The translations under genes and the position numbers were made by a program. A model generated the notes under the pieces. It worked only from the letters and a program-made list of their open reading frames with translations. It was not told the DNA's origin and made no database searches. A stretch of DNA of 64,000 bases from Periplaneta americana (taxonomy: Eukaryota; Arthropoda; Insecta; Blattodea; Blattidae): positions 10,572,800 through 10,636,799 of the forward strand of contig NC_091131.1 in the NCBI RefSeq assembly GCF_040183065.1, written 5' to 3'. The stretch's first letter is position 1. Each line of letters starts with the position of its first letter. Below, in pieces: positions 12,126 to 23,304 of this stretch.

Positions 12126-13400
12126 TAGGAATACAAGGAGAACAAGACAAATTCAGCGATAACAGAGGAAAGACAAGAAGGACCAAGGGAACGACAGGGA
12201 TAACAAGGAAAAGACAAGGAGAATAAGGGGAATACACAAAGAGAGCAAAGGAAAGACAAGGAGATCAATGGGAATACAAGGAGAACAAGACAAATTCAGC
12301 GATAACAGAGGAAAGACAAGAAGGACAAGGGAACGACAGGGATAACAAGGAAAAGACAAGGAGAATAAGGGGAATACACAAAGAGAGCAAAGGAAAGACA
12401 AGGAGATCAATGGGAATACAAGGAGAACAAGACAAATTCAGCGATAACAGAGGAAAGACAAGAAGGACAAGGGAACGACAGGGATAACAAGGAAAAACAA
12501 GGAGAATAAGGGGAATACACATAGAGAGCAAAGGAAAGACAAGGAGATCAATGGGAATACAAGGAGAACAAGACAAATTCAGCGATAACAGAGGAAAGAC
12601 AAGAAGGACAAGGGAACGACAGGGATAACAAGGAAAAGACAAGGAGAATAAGGGGAATACACAAAGAGAGCAAAGGAAAGACAAGGAGATCAATGGGAAT
12701 GCAAGGAGAACAAGACAAATTCAGCGATAACAGAGGAAAGACAAGAAGGACAAGGGAACGACAGGGATAACAAGGAAAAGACAAGGAGAATAAGGGGAAT
12801 ACACAAAGAGAGCAAAGGAAAGACAAGGAGATCAATGGGAATACAAGGAGAACAAGACAAATTCAGCGATAACAGAGGAAAGACAAGAAGGACAATGGAA
12901 CGACAGGGATAACAAGGAAAAGACAAGGAGAATAAGGGGAATACACATAGAGAGCAAAGGAAAGACAAGGAGATCAATGGGAATACAAGGAGAACAAGAC
13001 AAATTCAGCGATAACAGAGGAAAGACAAGAAGGACAAGGGAACGACAGGGATAACAAGGAAAAGACAAGGAGAATAAGGGGAATACACAAAGAGAGCAAA
13101 GGAAAGACAAGGAGATCAATGGGAATACAAGGAGAACAGGACAAATTCAGCGATAACAGAGGAAAGACAAGAAGGACAAGGGAACGACAGGGATAACAAG
13201 GAAAAGACAAGGAGAATAAGGGGAATACACATAGAGAGCAAAGGAAAGACAAGGAGATCAATGGGAATACAAGGAGAACAAGACAAATTCAGCGATAACA
13301 GAGGAAAGACAAGAAGGACAAGGGAACGACAGGGATAACAAGGAAAAGACAAGGAGAATAAGAGAGCAAAGGAAAGACAAGGAGATCAATGGGAATACAA
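12126..13400 (+). repeat. 142-bp satellite, about nine units
   Basis: A unit of 142 bases (one copy is 141) is repeated about nine times with very few differences. Landmarks such as CAAGGAGATCAATGGGAATA recur near 12260, 12402, 12543, 12685, 12827, 12969, 13111 and 13253. Each unit is itself built from shorter purine-rich modules (AAGGAGAA, GGAAAGACAAG). The last unit has lost about 20 bases. The opposite strand is open for up to 142 codons only because the unit lacks stops; it is not a gene. Confidence 0.97.
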
Positions 13401-13540
13401 GGAGAAAAAGAGAACGGCAAGGAAACCAAGTGGAATACGAGAATAAGAAAACGACAAAGTTAACAACGGGGATATAAGGAGAACTAGGAGACGACAAGGA
13501 AAACGAAAGTATTATAAGGAGAACAAGGGAAAGTTAGTTA
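13401..13540 (+). repeat. Degenerate edge of the satellite
   Basis: Shorter, diverged AGGAGAAC-type modules continue after the last full unit. Confidence 0.5.
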
Positions 13541-13752
13541 CTTTAAAGACAAAAGAGTCGGGTTCGTTCCCACTTACATAACATATAATACATCACAGTA
13601 TACGAAATTGTCCAAATACCTAACGAAAAGATAAGATAATGACTTTTAATTTTATTGAACTTTATAAGAGATCTTTAATAAAAAATAAATATTTTGTTCT
13701 GTAACATTCCAAAGCAGTAAAACAGATTATGCCAATCCTAAAACCTTCCCTC

Positions 13753-14015
13753 GTCCACACCTGTGGAGTAACGGTTAGCGCGTCTAGCCACGAAACCAGG
13801 TGGCTCGGGTTCGATTCCCGGTCGGGGCAAGTTACCTGGTTGAGGTTTTTCCGGGATTTTCCCTCAACCCAAAAATGAGCAAATGCTGGGTAACTTTCGG
13901 TGTTGGACCCCGGACTCATTTCACCGGCATTATAACCTCCATCTCATTCAGACGCTAAATAACCTAAGCTGTTGATAAAGCGTCGTAAAATAACCTACTA
14001 AAATAAAAAAATAAA
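13753..14015 (+). mobile_element. tRNA-derived SINE, family 1
   Basis: Full-length copy with a tRNA-like head (box-B-like GGTTCGATTCCCGGTC), CCGGGATTTTCCCTCA body and AGCGTCGTAAAATAACC tail. A 12-bp duplication AAACCTTCCCTC lies on both sides (13741-13752 and 14016-14027). Confidence 0.92.
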
Positions 14016-14027
14016 AAACCTTCCCTC

Positions 14028-14500
14028 AGTGCTGCAAATATTACTACCTTACCGGTAATTTATAACGCTTCTACACTGCTAATGACTTTGATGCAGCACA
14101 TAAGACAACAACAACACTTCTACACAACTACTCACTTACAAATCCGATTAGATGTTGCAAATATTATTCACAAAATAATATACACCACGTTCGTTACTAT
14201 AGCAACAGTTCTTAACACAAGCAAAAGTAAAACTGAAGACAACTCGAATGACAGATAATTCACCCGCTACCGTGCGTTTGTGATTGGTTCTCACAGCTGC
14301 TGGTGTAGTGAAGGAGACCTAAAAAAAAACTACGTGGTGACATCGTGAGCATATAGAAGCTAACGCTGTGTCTTTCCCATGCCAGTGATTGGGACTGCAT
14401 GCGTTTCTATCCCTCGGCGATACTCACTATCTGATACCAAGTCCGAGAATTCAATCCAGCCGAACACAATGAATTTCTTTAAAACAAATTATAAATTATA
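14028..14500. other. No recognised feature
   Basis: Intergenic sequence. A weakly CG-rich part lies near 14380-14470. Nothing supported. Confidence 0.35.
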
Positions 14501-15515
14501 AATCACACACATATGTAAAATAATTTTTATGAAAATTCACACACTAAAAAGAATCCGAAATTTCCTTCCGTTGCTTCTCAAGAAGAATTTAGTGCAGTCG
14601 CTCTTGATGCCTCATTTTGATTACTATGACACTCTCTACACTGACCTTAACATGAAATTGACAGACAGACTACAGCGTGTTCATAATGCATGCGTCCGAT
14701 TTATTTGCAACGTCCGTAGATCTGACCGTATCACACCTTCACTAAATATGCTGTCCTGGGTCCGTCTCAAAGAGCGAAGAACTATTCACTCTCTCACTTT
14801 ACTCTTCAATATTCTACAAACCTCTAACCCTAGCTACTTAGCTTCTCGTTTTCAACATTTGTCCTCATATCACGAAATAGATACTCGCTCACAACACCAT
14901 ATCACACTCTCCATTCCTAAACACAGAACATCCTTCTACTCTTCATCTTTCACCGTCTCTGCAGCTCATCTCTGGAACTCTCTACCACAACATGTCAGAG
15001 ACTGTCGGACATTGTCTAGTTTCAAAAATAAATTAAAATTGCACTTTTTGAATTAGATTCCTTTCAGTTATAAGCCCTTTTCTCTGCCATAGTTTCGTAA
15101 AAATATAGGCTATATATTTCTTTTTCCTTCTTTTCCCCTTTTTGCTCTCTTTATCAGCCGATGAATTTATTATCATAGCCTTTTTATCGTAAATTGTATT
15201 TAATTTTCGTATTTCTTTTCTATTATTTTATTACATTCCGTTTTGATATGTTCTTCCCTACGTTTTATCATATTAACTATTTGTACTAAATGAGTTGCTT
15301 TCACTATATTCCAATGTATTTTACTTTCTTTTTTTATTATGGTATTATTTTCATGTTGTTTAGTGTCGATTTTATTATGCTGTTATTATTTTTTTTGTAA
15401 TATGTTAGTATTCTGTTCTTTAATTTTTTGTTACATTTTTAACTGCTTGTATACTTTGTGACTTGGTAGAGTATAAGAGAAGGCCCTATGGTCATAACTC
15501 TGCCAGTATAAATAA
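14501..15515 (+). mobile_element. LINE 3' fragment (reverse transcriptase C-terminus and 3' UTR)
   Basis: An open stretch at 14529-15056 encodes a 175-residue piece typical of non-LTR reverse-transcriptase C-termini: LQRVHNACVRFICNVRRSD, then SFTVSAAHLWNSLPQHVRD and SSFKNKLKLHFLN before a stop. About 450 bases of AT-rich 3' UTR follow, ending GTCATAACTCTGCCAGTATA and AAATAAATAATAATAAT. The element is 5'-truncated, and the open frame suggests it is fairly young. Confidence 0.85.
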
Positions 15516-15536
15516 ATAATAATAATAATAATAATA

Positions 15537-15587
<51 letters not shown>

Positions 15588-15590
15588 AGG
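15505..15590. repeat. (AAT)n/(ATT)n microsatellite at the LINE tail
   Basis: AAT repeats switch to ATT repeats, forming a self-complementary tract. It probably grew from the LINE tail. Confidence 0.9.
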
Positions 15591-15685
15591 GATTTAAGGG
15601 GGCATTGGCCTGCAAAAATTTAGTGAAATTCATTTTTTTTTTATATCTCAGCTACTATAAAAGCTAAATGAACAAAACTTTCCAT
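15590..15685 (-). repeat. Dispersed repeat shared with 54218-54285
   Basis: The reverse complement (TAGCTGAGATATAAAAAA... TTTTTGCAGGCC) matches 54218-54285 closely. Family unknown. Confidence 0.5.
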
Positions 15686-15705
15686 GCTCAATTTACATAT
15701 ACATT

Positions 15706-15940
15706 ACAACCGAGTGGTGTGGCTCATGGGACTCGCATTCGGGAGGTCCGTGGTTAGATTTCCGCACCGACCAACCTGACTATGGTTTTTCCATGGTTTT
15801 CCACAGTTACTTAGGCCAGCCGTGGTGAAAATGTGATCGTGCGCCGAGCCACTGTGTAACCTGCAACGTGCATAGCACCTATGGAGGGAGGCGGACATCC
15901 GAAGGGGAAGTAAAGCAACTGTCTGACTTATTAACGGATT
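15706..15940 (+). mobile_element. tRNA-derived SINE, family 5
   Basis: The tRNA-like head starts ACCGAGTGGTGTGGCTCATG and has a weak box-B-like GTGGTTAGATTTCC. The body holds CCATGGTTTTCCACAG and CCTATGGAGGGAGGCGGAC. Ends not resolved. Confidence 0.55.
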
Positions 15941-16064
15941 TTCATTTTCCTTACGTCAAGCACTGAAATATAATTTTATACAGTATAAGGTTACAAACTA
16001 ATGTTTAGTACGTGTAACGAAGAAAGAAATGAATAAGAAAACATAGGACACATTATCACAACCT

Positions 16065-16433
16065 AAAATTAACTGTCTTCAGAATGTCTCTGCGACAGAG
16101 TTTCAAAATCAGGAATTATGTCACTTACTGCCAGTCGTAGTTGATCACGAAGGTATTTGTCTGTCAGTCGTGATCTAAATTTGGTTTTTACTATTTTCAT
16201 TGTTGAAAATAATTTTTCATAAACGTAAGTTGTAGCGAACATGGCTTCAACAGAGCAAGCGAAAGAACGAAGTTTCGGATATTTATTTTTTGGCAAAGAT
16301 TTTGAAAAGTTCAACATTTGTCAAGTCCTTGCGTCTATCTTTCATTTAACATCACATTGTAAAACTGTGAGCTTAAATTGAAGATCTAACCGCATTATTC
16401 GTACTTCTGCTGAAAAAGTATCGATATACAGAG

Positions 16434-16483
<50 letters not shown>

Positions 16484-16825
16484 TCACCTTTTAATGTTTC
16501 ATGAGTGACATGTAGTATAATGCCGTTTTATGTTATACAACCGTTTTCCTCGTAATACTTGTGAACAAATCATACATTTAATATTCTCATCATATTGGCA
16601 GCAAAAAAATGCGTCCTCCCATCCTACTTGAAACTTTCGTTTTTGTAGAGGCACATGGTTTCGAGAGAGACATTGGACAATACGCCACTCACAGGCCAGA
16701 AACAAATACAAATGGAACGGAGTTCGACTCCACTGAGTGAGAGAGGGTGGGGGTTGGGGGAAGTAGGAAGTAAGAGAAATGCATAGCTGTCATTGAGAGC
16801 CACAATGTCCTCGTGAGTCACATTT
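16065..16825 (-). mobile_element. hAT-like element: BED finger and dimerisation domain, middle missing
   Basis: On the minus strand, 16711-16499 encodes a BED-type zinc finger region (CMICSQVLRGKRLYNIKRHY, a CxxC then H...H pattern). The stretch 16317-16069 encodes the hAT C-terminal dimerisation region (VYEKLFSTMKIVKTKFRSRL, then TDKYLRDQLRLAVSDIIPDF). The DDE catalytic middle is absent, replaced by about 180 bases with an (AAT)n run at 16434-16482. The copy is internally deleted and dead. Confidence 0.75.
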
Positions 16826-17500
16826 TCGCCACGCCTGACTTAGGCAAATGCCGGGTTGGAATTTTCATTACCACGTTCCATTTCACTTTCCCTCCATTGT
16901 AAAAAAAGAAATTTAGATTTCATTTCAGTCATCTTCTTCGTCTCATTCCATAGACATATTCAGGTCATCCGCATATATTCGTCCGCTTAAGGTGAGGGGG
17001 GGGGGGTGTCCTCTCCGCAACCGTTCCTGGGTTCACATCCTTCCGCAATATCTTTTCCAGGATTTATTTCTTAAGAGCACTTTCAAGGGCGCTTCTATAC
17101 CTTGTAAGGGTCGTTGGAATGAATCCTGTGGTGCTTGGCGGTATAAACTTAGGGCGGGGGGTAGAGGGCACCCATTGGGTAAGCGGGTGAGGGATCACAT
17201 GCGTCCGGTGGACTGGTACACCTCATCCTCATTCAGCCCATAAATTAGGGGTGCACAATAGGCCTCAGTATGGCCGGCTTGAAAAAGGGTCGTTCCTAAC
17301 CCGCATATAATTCTAAAATTCATTCATTCATTCATTCATTCATTCATTCATTATATTCCATAGATCTTACATTAGCAATGAAGCTTTAAGATGTGGAACA
17401 AGTCAAAATTTTACAATATTACAATTACAATTTTTACAAAATTTTACAGTTTTACAATTTTATAATTTTCTACAATTTTTACATTTTTTTACAATTTTTT
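16826..17500. other. Low-complexity intergenic sequence
   Basis: Contains a G run near 16996, (CATT)n at 17319-17352 and TTTTACAAT-type repeats at 17415-17505. The part at 16980-17290 has a repeat-like look (GTCCGGTGGACTGG near 17203) but I could not assign it. Confidence 0.4.
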
Positions 17501-17504
17501 ACAA

Positions 17505-17800
17505 TATTTTGGCAAGATGTAGTGAGATGAAGTGAGGTCCGAGGATTCGCCAAAAGATTACCCGGCATTTGCCTTTTGGTTGGGGAAAACCTCGGAAAAA
17601 CCCAACCAGGTAATCAAATCAAAGGGGGGTAATCAAATCAAAGGGGTTGATGCCGAGGACTCGTCATAGAACATCCGGATTCAGTCCCACGGCTGGAGAA
17701 AACCTCGGAAGAAACCACCAAAGGGGGATCCAACCCAAGCCCGAACGCAGCTCCGGATCAGCACCCCAGCGCCGACTGAGCTACATCGATGGCTCTACTA
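17505..17800 (-). mobile_element. tRNA-derived SINE, family 2, degraded
   Basis: The minus strand has the family-2 body (AACCTCGGAAAAACCCAACC read on the plus strand) and a tRNA-like head ending GCCATCGATGTAGCTCAGTC. An internal duplication (AATCAAATCAAAGGGG twice, near 17611 and 17630) interrupts it. Confidence 0.6.
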
Positions 17801-18933
17801 AAAATATACAATACATAGCCAATCAGATTTTTAAATTTACAAACGCAAACGATCATTCATAAGTTGAGCTATATGTATTATAAAAAACAAGTAAGTTAAT
17901 TAAATTTAAGGCATAAACAATTCAATAAAAACTGGCATAAGTTCATTTTATTCACATTATTTATTAAAATTGAACCTTATCAACTATAATAACATGATTC
18001 GTAGAATATGAAATCGTGGTAATACTAACAGATATATGGAAATCACTGTTAAAAGTTAATTTTGTTTGCATTAGTAATCAAAAATGAACCTTAGAATCAG
18101 TTTTGTCATGGCTACGAGTTTTGCTATGTGACGATGTTCACTTCGTGTTGTTGCTAGGATACGAAATCTTGATAATGCTAAAACAAACAAAAAAATCGTT
18201 GTTAAATTCATTTTATCTAGCGTCAATGGAATTGGTGACAGAGTAGTATTTTAGCGAGATGAGCCCAAGGAATATAAAATAATTTAAAAGCAAATAAATA
18301 AGCAAGAATGAAACTCATTAAATAAATTACAGAACAAAAATCGGAGCTAAATAAAAAACTAAAGATAATATACAATAAAAAAATGTAAAAGCCGAATTTC
18401 TAGAAAAAAAAGTTCATTGGTTTTAATAATTTAATAAAAATATTGGTCTTGTAAACCAAAAATAAGGTACTGTATATCTTTTAAAACTTCAAAAAAAAGA
18501 TTATATCTTTTCAATGAGATTACCTGACAACCGCCTTAAAGTTGGAAAATCCTCTTAAAATTCAGTTAATCAGCACAAGCTAACTTCGAACCCAGGGTCA
18601 AATCCGGCTCGTTAAATACGTCGTGCCTAGGAACACAATGCAGTAGTTTTCAAATGCTGTTGAACTGGTAATAATGATCGTTGTGAACTGTGGTATGGAA
18701 TAATGGTAGGGAAGATAGACATCCTGTCCTGGCAATGACTGTCGATTACAAATTTCCCTTCATCTCGTCGGGATTTGAACTCGGATATCCAGTGCGGAAA
18801 GCTTACTCTCTAGCGCTCGTTGAATTGTGTGCCTGAAGTTCTACGAGACGGTAACCTCGAATTTACGTCCTTTTCGAAGAAGATCTTATTGATTTTTAAT
18901 GCCGTTTTTCATTGAGTTTAAATCCTCAAACTC
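17801..18933. other. Intergenic with SINE family 2 scraps
   Basis: Short minus-strand family-2 fragments near 18205-18270 (TAGCGTCAATGGAATTGGTG) and near 18515-18620 may be one copy split by about 245 bases. The rest is AT-rich and not recognised. Confidence 0.35.
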
Positions 18934-19033
18934 GGCCACCGGCGTAGCTCAGTCCGCTAAGACGTTTGTCTGCCGATCTGCAGTTACGCACGGGCGCGTG
19001 TTCGATTCCCGCTTGGGCTGATTACCTGGTTGG

Positions 19034-19811
19034 TCCTCCATGTTGAATCTTTCGTACACTACTTTTAACACTTGAATATAAATAATTTATTAAATGGCGA
19101 TCTTACAACATCATAAGGAAGACAAAACAAAAACTCAACACACACAAAAACACACAAAACACAACACAAACACAAGAACACAAGAAATACATCACACTAA
19201 CATACGAAAACAAAAATACACACAAGATCGCATCCTCATTCAGAAAACAGAAATACAACATAGCATACAAAACAGAAAACACACTACAAAGACATCTCAA
19301 CACACAAACAACACAAACAAATAAATACAACCACACAGGCGTATACAAACACACATGCAATAGTTGCGACAGTTTCTACATTGGACAGACTGGCAGATCA
19401 TTCCAAACTCGATACAAAGAACACATTAAAGCAATAACCAGAGGACATAATATATCTACATATGCCTAACACATAACTAATGCTAACCATACATACAATA
19501 ACATAAATACACACATGGAAATCCTACACATACAACCCAAAAACTCAACACACTAGAACAATGTGAAATATACAGACACACTAAAACACACCCTAATCAA
19601 ATTCTCAACACACAGTTCAATTTCAGAACACACACACTATTTGACACAACTCTTCATCACACGAACGCACCCACACAACAGGCAGCGAAGTTGAGATAGC
19701 GCCGAGATCTAGTAGGCTCTGAGGATGGTGTCAAGTAACACCGAAACAGCTGTAAGCCACACATGCTTACATAATAATTAACACGAGTAAGATCGCCATT
19801 TAATCAATTAT
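19034..19811 (+). mobile_element. Penelope-like element, 5'-truncated, with GIY-YIG domain
   Basis: Flanked by a 12-bp duplication TTACCTGGTTGG (19022-19033 and 19812-19823). Near 19325-19450 it encodes TGVYKHTCNSCDSFYIGQTG followed by RSFQTRYKEHI. This is the zinc-binding and GIY-YIG-type endonuclease region that follows the reverse transcriptase in Penelope-like retroelements. The 3' part holds a hammerhead-like core at 19719. The first ~75 bases repeat the 3' end in inverted form (ATGGCGATCTTAC against GTAAGATCGCCAT), a configuration seen for this class. It is broken; the reverse transcriptase is missing. Confidence 0.82.
19719..19752 (+). ncRNA. Hammerhead-ribozyme-like core in Penelope-like end
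   Basis: CTGAGGA, then a hairpin with stem GGTGT / ACACC, then GAAAC and the palindrome AGCTGT. This is the CUGANGA - stem II - GAAA order of hammerhead ribozymes. Penelope-like elements are known to carry such ribozymes in their terminal repeats. Stems I and III and the cleavage site are not resolved here. Confidence 0.6.
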
Positions 19812-20234
19812 TTACCTGGTTGGGTTTTTACCGAGGTTTTCTCCGATCGTAAGGGAAATGTCAGGTAATCTATGGCGAATCCTAGGCCTCATCTCGCTAA
19901 CATCATTTTCATCGACGCTAAATAACTTCGTAGATGATACAGCATCGTTAAATAACCAAGCAAAAAATCCTCAAACTCAGGATGTAATGTCATGTATGAT
20001 AACAACGGGATTATTCAGGAAGTAAAATGCTCAGCACGAATGGGAAAACAGAATTCTCGATCACTGACAGTAAAATAACATAATGTAGACTTCCTTCAGA
20101 TCTCTAGGTCTGCACTTTCTCACACGTCCGTGGTTGTGGAGACCAATCACGAAGGGACAATAAATTAATGTAGAGTATCCTTCATTTCTTTTGTCTTCGG
20201 TTTGATTTGATCCATTTGCTGGTGCCATTGTGGT

Positions 20235-21215
20235 TAGGGTTACCAGATGTCCGGAATTTGCCGGACATGTCCTGCTTTTTAGGCGTGTGTCGTAGGCCTA
20301 CATCCGGCCGGGCATTGTAGAAAATCGGAAATTATCCTGCTTTTCTTTCATGTCAATTCCCAGTGGACCAAAGAGAGAAACCGTCTTTATCTAGGGTCCA
20401 TTAGAGGAATAAATGTTTGTGAAATTTAATTCTAGACAACTATGATGCATGGATTTTCCCAAACATTGACTAAATTAAAAAAAAAAAAAAAAACCTTCCT
20501 TGCTCAAACAAGCTGAGTCATCAGTGAAGTATTAACATTCAGGAAATTAAACAAGGTAAAAGCTTATTTACAATCTGTATAATTTTGTTAATCAATTAAT
20601 TCAATCAATGATAACAGCTTTGTACTTATCAATTTTATTGTAACAAATTACTTTATTAGGCTATATAGGCTAACATACTGACAAAAAAAGCATTACGTCA
20701 CGTATCAAGTTAGTCTATTATGTCCTGATTTTACGTCGAAAATCCTGCTTTTTCAGATAAAATGTCCTGCTTTTAATTGTTTTCGTCTGGTAACCCTATA
20801 GGTTAAGGGTGTTTGAGAATAAGGTTCTTAGGAAAATATTTCGGGCTAAGAGGGATGAAGTTACAGAAGAATGGAGAAAGTTACACAACGCAGAACTGCA
20901 CGCATTGTATTCTTCACCTAACATAATTAGGAACATTAAATCCAGACGTTTGAGATGGGCAGAGCATGTAGCACGTATGGGCGAATCCAGAAATGCATAT
21001 AGAGTGTTAGTTGGGAGGCCGGAGGGAAAAGGACCTTTGGGGAGGCCGAGACTTAGGTGGGAAGATAATATTAAAATGGATTTGAGGGAGGTGGGATATG
21101 ATGGTAGAGACTGGATTAATCTTGCTCAGGATAGGGACCAATGGCGGGCTTGTGTGAGGGCGGCAATGAACCTTCGGGTTCCTTAAAAGCCGGTAAGTAA
21201 GTAAGGTAACCCTAT
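20235..21215 (+). mobile_element. hAT-like MITE with TAGGGTTACCAGA ends, split by a LINE
   Basis: Inverted termini TAGGGTTACCAGA (20235) and TCTGGTAACCCTA (to 20798) enclose about 560 bp without coding. Flanks ATTGTGGT and TTTGTGAT differ at two of eight bases, which fits an old 8-bp duplication. The right end is duplicated by the LINE insertion at 20800-21204, so the true right flank starts after 21214. Confidence 0.65.
20800..21204 (+). mobile_element. LINE fragment with (GTAA)n tail, copy 1
   Basis: Encodes a 125-residue C-terminal piece (FENKVLRKIFRAKRDEVTEE, HALYSSPNIIRNIKSRRLRW, GRPRLRWEDNIKMDL), ending at a TAA stop and a (GTAA)n tail. It is flanked by an 11-bp duplication GGTAACCCTAT (20789-20799 and 21205-21215). 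The element is a heavily 5'-truncated non-LTR retrotransposon whose frame is still open. Confidence 0.92.
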
Positions 21216-22233
21216 TTGTGATGTTATTTTATTTTCTGTTTAATGTGATCTATTATTGAACAAATTTGTAAGTGTATTTTATTGATCGTTAGAAAGAGCT
21301 ATTTATAGCTAAAGATTACAAGGTGTAAACGGTATAGATACCAAAAATGTGATAAGGATAGTGTTTCTAAAAAAAAGTCTATAGAATTTTTCGAAATTCT
21401 CAAATATGAACTGAAAAAAAAAATCACATATTTCAATTTGCTTTTTTTTTTCAAACTGTACACAAAAAAAAATATTAACTTTCTGATTGAACACCTCCCC
21501 GGAAAAAGGATGTAATATCAAATTATTGAAATATAATAGAAATATAATAACTCGTTTTTCCTGAATTGAATATTTTCACAGACAATATTACATGCATTTT
21601 CTTCGTATCTAGGTTGTTAATCCGTGGTTATATTTTCGTCACTGCGTGAGAGATTCACGGTTTCAAACCTGTATAAATTTCTTTAGTATGACTTATTAAC
21701 TAGATATTATTTCGATTTTACTCGGTTTCTCCAGATTTTTTATTGTTATTTGCCAAGGCTTCAAAAAACTTATACATTCGCTGAAAGGTAGGTACTAATC
21801 CAATCTTGTTTCCTTATAGAGATTTTATAACTACAGATTTATTCAGTCTTTTGAAGATAATCATAAACGTTTTGGGGGATGTATTAGTGTAAAATTGTTA
21901 GTAATTTTGATAAATATGTTTGAGGACGTATAGTTAGAGATGGTAGGCTCGTCTTTTGATATTCTTGGAAATTTTTGTGTTCGTGTGTGAAATTCTTACA
22001 TCATGCAAAATGTCGACGTTTGCCTGTCGGTTTATTTTGGAGAAAAATCTCGGCGAAAACGCAATCAGATAGTCAGTCCAAGTGGTATTCGAAACGAGTT
22101 TGGCTATCTTTCTACAAAATTTATGTAAACATTTAATATTGCAAAATTCATGTAGGAGAGTATACTGAGTCCTTCTGGGCCACCTCCAATGGGAGGCAGT
22201 TATTACCTTATCTTACCAGTAGGTACTTTCAAC
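21216..22233. other. No recognised feature
   Basis: AT-rich intergenic sequence left of the P-like element. Nothing supported. Confidence 0.4.
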
Positions 22234-22240
22234 AATATGG

Positions 22241-22271
22241 CATGGATAAATATATAATAGGATGCGAAACT
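22241..22271 (+). repeat. Left terminal inverted repeat of the P-like element
   Basis: 31 bases identical to the reverse complement of 27166-27196. Preceded by the target duplication AATATGG. Confidence 0.92.
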
Positions 22272-22352
22272 CACTGAGTTTCCCGTAACACATACTAGAG
22301 GCGCTGTTGTAGAATTGATCGTGCTGCCATCTATATGCGGTTAGAGGCGTTA

Positions 22353-22490
22353 TTACATCTAGCAGCGCACCAAGTAGCGAAAAAAGTAACTACTCCGTGC
22401 ATCCAGCAGCGCACCCAAGTAGCGAAAATAATAACTAATTACTCCGCGTATCTAGCAGCGCGCCTGGCGGCGAAAAGTTGAACTATATGC
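22353..22490 (+). repeat. Subterminal tandem repeats, about 3 x 45 bp
   Basis: Three imperfect units start ATCTAGCAGCGCACCAAGTA, ATCCAGCAGCGCACCCAAGT and ATCTAGCAGCGCGCCTGGCG. They carry GTAGCGAAA/GGCGGCGAAA cores and, in the first two, a TACTCCG(T/C)G segment. Their place just inside the terminus suggests transposase-binding sites (inferred). Confidence 0.7.
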
Positions 22491-22864
22491 AGTAAATATT
22501 CCTCCTCCCCCCCCGCCCCAAACCCTAAATTTAAAGTAAAACTTTAAAATTTTTATTCCTCACATCATCTTTCACTGAAAATTGTTATTGGAGCCAATAG
22601 TTGGAAAAGACGGTCTATTTTACACTACCTTATAATGTAACTAATTAAAATACAGCCAAACAGGGACAGAAAATAAAAGAAAACAAGGTTAGATAATTGG
22701 GATTTTATTCTTTAGGTAATAGTGTATAGTGCACTTTAAGTCTGCATAAAACTAGTTACATAATTGAAATTACTATATTATTGTATACTATTTTACAATA
22801 CATTCAACAACACAATTTTGACAAGGTCCATCATATCACTGTTTAACATACACTACATGTGCAG

Positions 22865-23304
22865 TAGGGTTACCAGATTGTAACAATTTAAAAGCAGGTC
22901 ATTTTAAATGAAAAAGAATTTTCCATATAAAAGCAGGGCATAATAGACTAACTTGATACTTGACGTGACGTCTTTTTACATTCTGTTATATAATTAGGTA
23001 ATTTGTTTGTCTTTGTACAATAAAACTGATACAAAACTATTATCATGAATAGAATTGAAGTATACGGATTCTAAATTAGCTTTTACCTTATTTAATTTTC
23101 GGATTGTTAATACTTCTCTGGTGACTCGACTTGTTTGAGCAAGGATTTTACACACATAATTCCTCTAATGGACCCCAACTCAATAGTTACTCTCATTTGT
23201 CCATTGGGAATTGGCAAGAAAGAAACAGGACAATTTCTGATTTTTACGAACCCTGGCAGGATGCAGTCCATGTCAAGCGAAATCCAGAACATCTGGTAAT
23301 CCTA
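22865..23304 (-). mobile_element. hAT-like MITE nested in the P-like element
   Basis: Ends TAGGGTTACCAGA and TCTGGTAATCCTA match the element at 20235, and the interior matches it in reverse complement (for example ATAATAGACTAACTTGATAC). About 440 bp, no coding. Confidence 0.7.

Larger units (their letters stand above)
18934..19965 (+). mobile_element. tRNA-derived SINE, family 2, split by a Penelope-like insertion
   Basis: The head GCCACCGGCGTAGCTCAGTC with box B GTTCGATTCCC occupies 18934-19033. The body (GGGTTTTTACCGAGGTTTTC) and tail (ATACAGCATCGTTAAATAAC) occupy 19824-19965. The whole is flanked by a 13-bp duplication AATCCTCAAACTC (18921-18933 and 19966-19978), so the SINE landed first and was later split. 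Confidence 0.88.

Noticed and set aside
12126-13400. CRISPR-like array
   Set aside because: Units are contiguous without unique spacers, and the genome is insect.
11863-13497. Repeated Leu/Ser/Pro/Cys-rich open frames on the minus strand
   Set aside because: They are the 142-bp satellite read in each of three frames (142 is not a multiple of 3). The satellite simply lacks stops.
19094-19324. Independent Thr/His/Lys-rich gene
   Set aside because: It is the part of the Penelope-like element just before the GIY-YIG region, followed by a stop and then the zinc-binding segment.
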